A stretch of DNA of 5,208 bases from Parvularcula sp. (lineage in GTDB: Bacteria; Pseudomonadota; Alphaproteobacteria; Caulobacterales; Parvularculaceae), in contig DNZB01000325.1 in the NCBI GenBank assembly GCA_003506635.1, forward strand, positions 25,572-30,779, in the 5' to 3' direction. The notes beneath the pieces are model-generated. The model was given only the letters and a program-made list of their open reading frames with translations. It was not told the DNA's origin and ran no database searches. Positions 1-5,016 of this stretch are shown one piece after another; positions within the stretch are counted from its first letter, which is position 1, and each line of letters begins with the position of its first letter. The position numbers and the translations under genes are program-made.

Positions 1-110
1 GCGAGCAAGGGAAGGCAGGCGGCGAACGCCCCGATATGCGCAAGCGTAAACAGGGACGCAAATATGAGCGTCAGGCGTCTTGCATCCGGTTGCGATTCGG
101 TCGCCGTCAA
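1..110 (-). CDS. MFS-type transporter, N-terminal fragment (runs off left edge)
   Basis: Only the first 36 codons are in the window. The translation begins MTATESQPDARRL and passes into a hydrophobic stretch with the pattern FASLFTLAHIGAFAAC, which resembles transmembrane helix 1 of major facilitator superfamily sugar transporters. It is transcribed divergently from the LacI-type repressor, so a role as an inner-membrane sugar permease under that repressor is reasonable. I chose a TTG start at 110 because a strong Shine-Dalgarno (GGGAGGA) lies four bases upstream. An in-frame ATG at 143 has no Shine-Dalgarno and lies inside the best -10 box (TATGAT), so a transcript from that promoter would not include it. 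The family call rests on one helix and is moderate; another polytopic membrane protein is possible. Confidence 0.68.
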   Translation of the reverse strand, partial: MTATESQPDARRLTLIFASLFTLAHIGAFAACLPLL

Positions 111-114
111 GCTG

Positions 115-121
115 TCCTCCC
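115..121 (-). promoter_or_regulatory. Shine-Dalgarno deciding the TTG start of the MFS gene
   Basis: Read on the minus strand this is GGGAGGA, a near-perfect match to the anti-Shine-Dalgarno, four bases before TTG at 110. It is the main reason to prefer TTG over the upstream ATG at 143. Confidence 0.65.
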
Positions 122-138
122 TTCCCGGGACGTTTTCG

Positions 139-169
139 ATCATAGGGGAATTTTGAAGCGCCAGCGCAA
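139..169 (-). promoter_or_regulatory. Candidate promoter of the divergent MFS gene
   Basis: On the minus strand a TATGAT hexamer (139-144; five of six to TATAAT) lies about 30 bases before the TTG start. The -35 is weak: TTGCGC at 164-169 with a long 19-base spacer. The predicted transcript would start near 132, giving a leader of about 22 bases that contains the Shine-Dalgarno. The -10 match and leader geometry are seen in sequence; promoter activity is inferred. Confidence 0.4.
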
Positions 170-181
170 TTCAGTTAGGCT
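153..181 (+). promoter_or_regulatory. Candidate promoter of the LacI-type repressor gene
   Basis: TTGAAG (153-158), a 17-base spacer and TAGGCT (176-181) form a modest sigma-70-like promoter about 58 bases before the ATG. The -35 overlaps the spacer of the divergent MFS promoter. Its bases TTGAAGC resemble the left half of the operator found at 1461-1474, so autoregulation is possible, but the right half does not match. Confidence 0.28.
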
Positions 182-238
182 GCCGCCAGCCCCAGCTGCC
201 CGACTAGGCGCCTTGAGCAAACAGGACCTGCAAACGAA

Positions 239-1318
239 ATGGCCGCGCCGGACGCCAAGACGCCGAACAAGAAGCCGACGATCGACGATGTGGCTGCCCT
301 TTCCGGCGTCGCGCGCGTGACCGTTTCCCGCGTCCTTAACGGCGGCGCCAATGTCCGGCCGGAGGTGCGGGAAAAGGTCCGCGGCGCGGTTGAATCGCTC
401 GGCTATCGCGTCAATGTCCAGGCGCGCGCACTCGCCGGCGGGGCAAGCCGGCTGTTCACGCTTGTTCATCCCGCCGCCGATGATTCGGAGCCGAATTCCT
501 ACTGGGAATCCGCCCTTGAACTCGGCGCGCTGCGCGCCTGCACCAGGAACGGTTTTCACCTGATGACGCGCCGCGTCGCAAGGGCCGACTGGACGAACCG
601 CGGCTGGGTTCGCGAACTCATCGAACATCACCGCTGCGACGGGATTATTCTGACGCCGCCTTTCGCCGACGATGTCGCTCTTGCGGAGTTCATCCGCGCA
701 AGCGGATGCGTTGTCGTCGCAATCGCGCCTGGAAGCGGCGCGCGCCAAACAACGCTCTCGGTCGGCATTGATGACGAGCGCGCCGGTTACGAGATCGCAG
801 CCCATCTTGCCGATCTTGGTCATTCAGCTTTTGCCTTCATCGGCGGTCTCGAAGGCCATTTCGCCGCGGAAAAGCGCTGGGTCGGCGTCGTGCGCGCGCT
901 CGCCGACAAGGGGCTCGGCGGCGACGCCATCCAGTTCGCGCGCGGCGATTTCAGCTTCAAATCAGGCGTCGACCTCACTCCTGACCTGCTGGCGGGCCGA
1001 AAGAAGGCGACCGCCCTGATCTGCGCCAATGACGACATGGCCGTCGGCGCGCTATTCGCCGCGCACCGGATGGGAATCGCCGTCCCCCAGCACTTGTCCA
1101 TCACCGGCTTCGACGATACGCCGGTATCCGCGCTCATCTGGCCGCCGCTGACGACAATTCATCAGCCCATACGAAAGCTCGGTGAACGCGCTGTCGATCT
1201 TCTGGTCGAAGGAATGAGTTCCAAAACGCCCAGGAGAAAGCCGGGATTTGAATTGCTGCCTCATGAACTTGTGATCCGACATTCGACCGCCGTGGCTCCG
1301 CAGCGGGGGATGGCATAG
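239..1318 (+). CDS. LacI/GalR-family transcriptional repressor
   Basis: This 359-residue cytoplasmic protein is a full-length LacI/GalR-type, ligand-responsive DNA-binding regulator. Residues 13-33 (PTIDDVAALSGVARVTVSRV, continuing LN) form the canonical helix-turn-helix. Residues 54-66 form the hinge helix, with the minor-groove leucine expected at L65 (ARAL). The periplasmic-binding-protein-like effector domain fills the rest: VGIDDERAGYEIAAHL near 176-190, CANDDMAVGAL at 262-272, and the C-subdomain signature SITGFDDTP at 287-295 followed by WPPLTTIHQP. Family members are normally 330-360 residues. The ATG at 239 has a weak AGGA about 12 bases upstream; the short MAAPDAKTPNKK extension before the helix-turn-helix is common. 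Neighbours are a divergent MFS transporter and a downstream symporter operon whose promoter carries a matching palindrome. The natural ligand is probably a sugar or derivative, but cannot be named. Confidence 0.95.
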   Translation: MAAPDAKTPNKKPTIDDVAALSGVARVTVSRVLNGGANVRPEVREKVRGAVESLGYRVNVQARALAGGASRLFTLVHPAADDSEPNSYWESALELGALRACTRNGFHLMTRRVARADWTNRGWVRELIEHHRCDGIILTPPFADDVALAEFIRASGCVVVAIAPGSGARQTTLSVGIDDERAGYEIAAHLADLGHSAFAFIGGLEGHFAAEKRWVGVVRALADKGLGGDAIQFARGDFSFKSGVDLTPDLLAGRKKATALICANDDMAVGALFAAHRMGIAVPQHLSITGFDDTPVSALIWPPLTTIHQPIRKLGERAVDLLVEGMSSKTPRRKPGFELLPHELVIRHSTAVAPQRGMA

Positions 1319-1403
1319 CGATTGGACTTATTCTTTCAGGCCCCTTCCCGAACGCCCCATCGCTCAGGTCAAGATTTCAAACGCGCCGCCGACAGGCAAT
1401 GAA

Positions 1404-1416
1404 GGCGCTCAGCGCC
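1404..1416. other. Short perfect palindrome between repressor and symporter genes
   Basis: GGCGCT-C-AGCGCC is a six-base-pair inverted repeat with a one-base centre, flanked by loosely symmetric TGAA and CTGA. It lies 86 bases after the repressor stop and 18 bases before the symporter -35. It has no T-run after it, so it is a poor intrinsic terminator. It could be a secondary operator for looping with 1461-1474, or chance in GC-rich DNA. Confidence 0.3.
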
Positions 1417-1433
1417 CTGACGATCGGCCGCCG

Positions 1434-1461
1434 TTGACATTAGGCTTGACCTTCGCAAAAT
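1434..1461 (+). promoter_or_regulatory. Candidate sigma-70 promoter of the symporter operon
   Basis: A perfect TTGACA (1434-1439) is followed after 16 bases by CAAAAT (1456-1461; four of six to TATAAT). Transcription would start near 1468, inside the operator, with a leader of roughly 100 bases. A second -35-like TTGACC at 1446-1451 with an 18-base spacer to TTTCAT (1470-1475) is an alternative. Activity is inferred. Confidence 0.5.
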
Positions 1462-1474
1462 GGAAGCGCTTTCA
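1461..1474. promoter_or_regulatory. LacI-family operator upstream of the symporter
   Basis: TGGAAGCGCTTTCA is an even palindrome with a central CG step and six of seven base pairs symmetric. That is the form recognised by LacI/GalR proteins, in which paired hinge helices pry open the central CpG. It begins at the last base of the proposed -10 and covers the expected start site, a repression geometry. The LacI-type gene ends 142 bases upstream, so it is the obvious binding partner (inference). Confidence 0.75.
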
Positions 1475-1518
1475 TTTCGGTACGCCTTGCACTTGAAAGG
1501 CGTGATCCTGACGCGCCC

Positions 1519-1538
1519 CGCCAGCGCGGCGACTGGCG
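1519..1538 (+). other. Leader hairpin before the symporter start
   Basis: CGCCAG and CTGGCG form a perfect six-base-pair stem with an eight-base loop, in the predicted 5' leader just ahead of the GTG/ATG start region. It might influence translation or mRNA stability, but a stem this short is common in GC-rich DNA. Confidence 0.2.
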
Positions 1539-1572
1539 CGACCAAAGGGCCGTGAACAGGACGAACTGGATT

Positions 1573-3135
1573 ATGTCGCTGGAGTTGATCGATCTCGTCA
1601 TTGTCATCTGCTACGTGCTGGCGCTGATCGCTATTGCAACGCTTATCTCGCGCGAGAAGGGCGGCCACAAGAAAGACACCGCGGACTATTTCCTCGCCGG
1701 CAAAGCCCTGCCTTGGTGGGCGATCGGCGCCTCGCTGATAGCCGCAAATATTTCCGCCGAGCAGATCATCGGGATGTCGGGATCTGGCTATGCGATCGGC
1801 CTCGCGATCGCATCTTACGAATGGCTGGCGGCGATCACCTTGATCGTCGTCGGCAAATTCTTCCTGCCGATTTTCCTCAAGCGCGGCATCTACACGATGC
1901 CGCAATTTCTAGAGCAGCGTTTCGGATCCGGCGTCAAATACGTGATGTCCGTGTTTTGGCTCGGCATCTACGTCCTTGTAAATCTGACGACGATCCTCTG
2001 GCTTGGAGCGACGGCGATCAATACCCTGACCGGCGCGGACATGATGATCGGAATGGCTTTGCTGGCGATGTTCGCCGCCGCCTATTCCCTTTATGGCGGG
2101 CTTAAAGCGGTCGCCCTCACCGATATCATTCAGGTCGTGCTTCTCATCGTCGGCGGCGTTCTCATCACTTCTATCACGCTGGCGCAGGTCGGCGGCGGCT
2201 CTGCGCCGGCGGGATTTGCGCGGTTGATGACGGAATTTCCCGAACGCTTTGACATGATCTTGTCGAAGGACAATCCGCAATACAAGAACCTGCCGGGCCT
2301 CAGCGTCATTCTGGGCGGCATGTGGGTGATGCATTTTTCCTATTGGGGGTTTAACCAGTACATCATTCAGCGCGCGCTGGGAGCGAAGAGCGTCGCCGAG
2401 GCGCAAAAAGGCATCATGTTCGCGGCATTCCTGAAGGTGATCATGCCGTTCATCATTGTCGTGCCGGGGATCGCTGCGGTCGCACTTGCGCCCGATCTCG
2501 CCAAGCCAGATCAGGCTTATCCCGAAATGATGAAGCTCGTCCCGACTGGCGTTCGCGGCGTCATTTTCGCTGCGCTCGTCGCGGCGATCGTTTCGTCGCT
2601 CGGTTCGATGATGAACTCGATCTCGACGATCTTCACCATGGATCTCTACCGACCGCTGTTCGGCGCCGGTAAGACAGAACGCCAGCTGGTCGGCGTCGGG
2701 CGGATCACAAGTTTCACGGCGCTCGTCTTCGCCCTGTTCGCCGCGCGGCCGCTCCTCGCGGGCGCCGATCAGGTGTTCCAGGTGATTCAGGAATACACCG
2801 GCTTCTTCACGCCCGGGATCGTCGCGATTTTCCTCCTCGGCATGTTCGTCAAGCGCGCGACGGAGATCGGCGCGATCGGCGCCGTTGTAGGTTCGTTCGC
2901 CCTGTCGATCGCCTTGAAACTGCTGGCGCCCGAAATGCCGTTCATCGACCGCGTCGGCGTCGTTTTCATCGCCTGCCTGGCGATTGGGGTTGCGCTTTCA
3001 TACCTTCAGAAGCCAGCGAGCGAGGCCATGGTCGTAGACCTCGGCGGCGTCTCGTTCAGGACAAGCGCCGGCTTCAACATCGGCGCCGTCGCCGTTACCG
3101 CGATCCTGATTGCGTTTTATGCGACTTGGTGGTGA
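1573..3135 (+). CDS. Sodium/sugar symporter of the SSS (SLC5, vSGLT-like) family
   Basis: This inner-membrane Na+-coupled sugar uptake protein has 520 residues from the ATG. It aligns by eye along its whole length with Vibrio vSGLT as I recall that sequence: SLIAANISAEQ at 54-64, YEW at 82-84, WGFNQYIIQR at 258-267, AAIVSSL at 337-343 and IQEYTG at 405-410. Known vSGLT roles map as follows: sugar contacts Q64, E83, N261, K288 and Q406; gates M68, Y82, F402 and Y263 with its partner N59; Na2-site residues A57, I60, S341 and S342. One sugar contact differs: the Ser of vSGLT (S91) is A86 here. About 14 hydrophobic segments are visible. The start is uncertain. GTG at 1552 adds seven residues but has only AAAGGG two bases away, whereas ATG at 1573 has AGGA eleven bases away and fits the family N-terminus. 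It is the first gene of an operon behind a LacI operator. A hexose substrate is likely; galactose versus glucose or another sugar is not decidable. Confidence 0.95.
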   Translation: MSLELIDLVIVICYVLALIAIATLISREKGGHKKDTADYFLAGKALPWWAIGASLIAANISAEQIIGMSGSGYAIGLAIASYEWLAAITLIVVGKFFLPIFLKRGIYTMPQFLEQRFGSGVKYVMSVFWLGIYVLVNLTTILWLGATAINTLTGADMMIGMALLAMFAAAYSLYGGLKAVALTDIIQVVLLIVGGVLITSITLAQVGGGSAPAGFARLMTEFPERFDMILSKDNPQYKNLPGLSVILGGMWVMHFSYWGFNQYIIQRALGAKSVAEAQKGIMFAAFLKVIMPFIIVVPGIAAVALAPDLAKPDQAYPEMMKLVPTGVRGVIFAALVAAIVSSLGSMMNSISTIFTMDLYRPLFGAGKTERQLVGVGRITSFTALVFALFAARPLLAGADQVFQVIQEYTGFFTPGIVAIFLLGMFVKRATEIGAIGAVVGSFALSIALKLLAPEMPFIDRVGVVFIACLAIGVALSYLQKPASEAMVVDLGGVSFRTSAGFNIGAVAVTAILIAFYATWW

Positions 3136-4015
3136 GGCTTTGATCCGTTCGCTTGCGGCCGGCCTCGTTCTGCTGTCGGCGTCATGCGCAACGCCCGAGG
3201 CGCCGCCGCCCGCATCGGTGCGCGCGATGACCTATAACATCCGTCTCGATACGGCGGCCGACGGCGAAGACGCCTGGCCGCACCGGCGCCAAGCGGTCTC
3301 GTCGCTGATCGCGTTTTACGCGCCGGATGTCTTCGGCCTTCAGGAGGTGATGCCGCATCAGCTCGATGATCTGCGTACGGACCTTCCCGACTACGACATT
3401 ATCGGCGTCGGCCGCGACGACGGGGCGCGCGGTGGCGAACATTCGCCGGTCGGATTTCGCAAGTCAGCCTATGACGTGGAAGAAAGCGGCGTCTTCTGGC
3501 TGTCGGAGACGCCGGACAAGCCCTCGATCGGCTTCGACGCCGCCTATCCCCGGATCGAAACCTGGGTGCGGCTGCGCGACCGTTCGAGCCGGCGCGCCAT
3601 GCTCGTCCTGAATACACACTGGGATCACATCGGGCTGATCGCGCGGCGCGAAAGCGCGAGCATAATCGTCGAATTCCTGTCCTCGGCGATGCGCCCCTGC
3701 GAGGGGCTCGTTCTGCTTGGCGACTTCAATGCCCCGCCAAGTGAAATCTCATATCAGACGATCGCCGCCAGCGATCTCCATCTCAAGGACGCCAGGCGCG
3801 GAACCGTCACCGCGCCGTTCGGCCCTTCCGGCACCTTCAACGGGTTCGACCTTCTCCGTGCGGAGAAGGAACCAATCGACCATTTTTTCGTCCATCAGCA
3901 GGACACCGTCATTCGCTATGGCGTCATCACGCAACACGCCGCCGGAAAGCTGCCGTCGGATCATTATCCGGTGGTCGCGGATATTTCGGAGCCGGACTGC
4001 GCGGCGGGCAAATGA
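3119..4015 (+). CDS. Exported endonuclease/exonuclease/phosphatase (EEP) family hydrolase
   Basis: This is a metal-dependent phosphoesterase fold of the DNase I/sphingomyelinase/inositol-phosphatase superfamily, 298 residues from ATG. Signature residues are in order: N40 in MTYNIR, E76 in LQEV, H167 in NTHWDH, D202 and N204 in GDFN, D254-H255 in IDHFF, and D281-H282 in SDHYP, so the Mg2+ and catalytic sites look intact. The N-terminus has a basic then hydrophobic signal (LAAGLVLLSA) ending in SASC, with C23 as a possible lipidated cysteine. The residue at -3 is Ser rather than the usual Leu, so lipoprotein status is tentative, but export is likely. The gene overlaps the symporter by 17 bases, suggesting translational coupling. 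Starts are ambiguous: TTG at 3110, ATG at 3119, or TTG at 3140 just after GTGAGG, which gives a compact MIRSLAAG signal. The substrate is unknown; export makes a phosphorylated sugar or lipid headgroup likelier than cellular DNA. Confidence 0.92.
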   Translation: MRLGGEALIRSLAAGLVLLSASCATPEAPPPASVRAMTYNIRLDTAADGEDAWPHRRQAVSSLIAFYAPDVFGLQEVMPHQLDDLRTDLPDYDIIGVGRDDGARGGEHSPVGFRKSAYDVEESGVFWLSETPDKPSIGFDAAYPRIETWVRLRDRSSRRAMLVLNTHWDHIGLIARRESASIIVEFLSSAMRPCEGLVLLGDFNAPPSEISYQTIAASDLHLKDARRGTVTAPFGPSGTFNGFDLLRAEKEPIDHFFVHQQDTVIRYGVITQHAAGKLPSDHYPVVADISEPDCAAGK

Positions 4016-4017
4016 AA

Positions 4018-4043
4018 GCCGGCGCGAACGCGAAGAAGCCGGC
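4018..4043 (+). terminator. Weak hairpin after the EEP gene
   Basis: GCCGGC at 4018-4023 and again at 4038-4043 can pair across a 14-base loop, and the overlapping CGCG-AA-CGCG (4023-4032) offers a competing inner stem. It starts two bases after the stop codon. A T-run (TTTT, 4059-4062) follows only some 15 bases later, so this is a poor intrinsic terminator and may simply be a processing or stability hairpin. Confidence 0.25.
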
Positions 4044-4059
4044 CCGGCAATCGAGGCGT

Positions 4060-4100
4060 TTTAGCCCCGCAATAGGCAGAGGGGTTTAGCCCCCGCAATA
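4060..4100. repeat. Tandem duplication at the end of the SGNH gene
   Basis: TTTAGCCCCGCAATA (4060-4074) recurs as TTTAGCCCCCGCAATA (4085-4100), identical except for one extra C, with a ten-base gap. The second copy contains the stop and last codons of the SGNH gene on the minus strand (Tyr-Cys-Gly-Gly-stop); the first lies just past it. GGGG (4081-4084) can also pair with the CCCC of either copy, giving a short stem that may help end transcription of one or both convergent genes. Confidence 0.6.
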
Positions 4101-4769
4101 ATCCGCTTTTGAGGCTTTTTCATTCCTCAGCGCCGCGCTGATCTTTGAACGCCAGATTTTGTATCCTCGCGCGTTCATGTGCAGGTTGTCGCTGATGAAA
4201 ATGTCCTTCAAGGCGCCGTTTTCCATCATGGCGGAGGCGACGTCGACAAAGACCAGATCCGCCCTTTCGTTCGCCAAGGCGGCAATTCGCGCATTCGCCC
4301 GGGTCTGCGCCGGCAAATCGTTGATGCGCGCCTTGGACGGCTTCACTGATATGAAAAACACCGGCGCATCCCCCAGCGCCCTTGTTTTCATGTCCATGAA
4401 CGCTTCGAAATCAGCGAGCACGCCCTCGGGCGACATTCCGGCGTTGATATCGTTTTCGCCTGCGTAATAGACGATCCGGCGCGGCCTGTACGCCGCGACG
4501 ATGCGGTCGAAATTGCGGTTCGTGTCGGCGATCGTCGAACCGCCATAACCGCGGCGGATGGTCGGCATACGGCCGAAATCCTGTTGCAGCGTCGTCCAGA
4601 ACCGGATCGATGAACTGCCGACGAATAGCGTCGCGCATTCCGGCTTTTCAAAAATTTCGTCATCGACCTCGAAGGCATGCAGCTCTTCAGCGAAGCGCTC
4701 CTGCGCCATGGCGCACGGCGTCGCTACCAAAGTTATCAAAGTGATCATCAGCGACGGAAGCTGATTCAT
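4086..4769 (-). CDS. Secreted SGNH/GDSL-family esterase
   Basis: The 227-residue product is an SGNH hydrolase, a family of esterases, lipases and carbohydrate deacetylases. Conserved blocks are all visible: block I is FVGSSSIRFW (about 49-58; GSS replaces GDS, nucleophile probably S53), block II is RGYGGST (73-79), block III is AGENDI (103-108; the GxND oxyanion Gly and Asn), and block V is DNLH (194-197; the catalytic Asp and His). The first 22 residues form a Sec signal: a hydrophobic core, LMITLITLVA, then CAMA before Q23, a good signal peptidase I site. The ATG at 4769 is set by GAGGTG five bases upstream; the frame stays open to an ATG at 4979, but that extension would bury the signal. 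Convergent to the EEP gene, so it has its own promoter, which I could not identify. The substrate may be an acyl or acetyl ester of a sugar; the specific substrate is unknown. Confidence 0.92.
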   Translation of the reverse strand: MNQLPSLMITLITLVATPCAMAQERFAEELHAFEVDDEIFEKPECATLFVGSSSIRFWTTLQQDFGRMPTIRRGYGGSTIADTNRNFDRIVAAYRPRRIVYYAGENDINAGMSPEGVLADFEAFMDMKTRALGDAPVFFISVKPSKARINDLPAQTRANARIAALANERADLVFVDVASAMMENGALKDIFISDNLHMNARGYKIWRSKISAALRNEKASKADYCGG

Positions 4770-4774
4770 CCTTT

Positions 4775-4780
4775 CACCTC
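4775..4780 (-). promoter_or_regulatory. Shine-Dalgarno deciding the SGNH start
   Basis: On the minus strand GAGGTG lies five bases before the ATG at 4769. It fixes the start that leaves a clean signal peptide at the N-terminus and argues against the longer reading frame from 4979. Confidence 0.75.
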
Positions 4781-4895
4781 TTGCCTGTTTGGTGCGTGCG
4801 GCCGAACCCGCGCCGGCAATCGCCCAATGCAAAGCATATGCGAATGCGCCCAGGAATTGCTCGCCGCAACGCAAGCGACATTGAAGGCGGCGATC

Positions 4896-4970
4896 CCAGT
4901 GTCCCGAATCCGAATCGCGTATCATTTGTCGCAAGTGCCGAACGAACTTCGGATTCGATAAGGACACTGG
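4896..4970. repeat. 75-base interrupted near-palindrome between SGNH gene and IS end
   Basis: The left arm CCAGTGTCC (4896-4904) plus CGAATCCGAA (4905-4914) is the exact reverse complement of the right arm, TTCGGATTCG (4948-4957) and GGACACTGG (4962-4970), apart from a four-base insertion, ATAA (4958-4961), in the right arm. That gives 19 paired bases around a 33-base centre. CGAATC is also directly repeated at 4905-4910 and 4911-4916. It lies 127 bases upstream of the SGNH start and ends close to the IS remnant. It could be a MITE-like remnant, a pair of IS terminal repeats, a recombination site or a large regulator site; I cannot assign it. Confidence 0.8.
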
Positions 4971-4996
4971 ATAATTCATGTTTCTGGTGTTGACGT

Positions 4997-5010
4997 GAGC
5001 CCTTTGGCTC
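4997..5010. other. Small hairpin in the IS end
   Basis: GAGCC and GGCTC form a perfect five-base-pair stem with a CTTT loop, six bases outside the transposase stop. It could be part of the terminal recognition sequence or a transcription-stop hairpin of the element. Confidence 0.4.
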
Positions 5011-5016
5011 CCGCGT

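Noticed and set aside
148..174. Possible full palindromic operator around GAATTTTGAAGCGC...GCGCAATTC
   Set aside because: GAATT/AATTC and GCGC/GCGC pair about different centres, so no single consistent palindrome results. I kept only the half-site as a weak idea.
36..320. Plus-strand 94-codon open frame before and into the repressor gene
   Set aside because: It overlaps the divergent MFS start and the repressor helix-turn-helix in another frame. The translation is Arg-rich without domain features.
140..823. Long minus-strand open frame (227 codons) under the repressor gene
   Set aside because: It is antisense to a convincing LacI-family gene, is rich in Arg/Ala/Gly as expected of a GC-rich shadow frame, and has no recognisable domain.
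1909..2406. Minus-strand open frame under the symporter
   Set aside because: It is antisense to conserved SGLT motifs, and its composition (many Arg, His, Asp) is typical of shadow translation.
3717..4064. Plus-strand open frame overlapping the EEP 3' end in another frame
   Set aside because: It lies mostly in the EEP catalytic region with a Ser/Arg/Pro-rich, low-complexity translation and no separate ribosome binding site of note.
4690..4701. GAAGCGCT core like the LacI operator inside the SGNH gene
   Set aside because: Only the eight-base core matches and the outer bases do not. It lies in coding sequence where GAAGCGCT-like strings are common in this base composition.
4770..4979. N-terminal extension of the SGNH gene to an ATG at 4979 (70 extra residues)
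   Set aside because: It would place residues rich in Arg, Cys and His before a clean signal peptide and ignore the strong GAGGTG before ATG 4769. It also runs through the near-palindrome.
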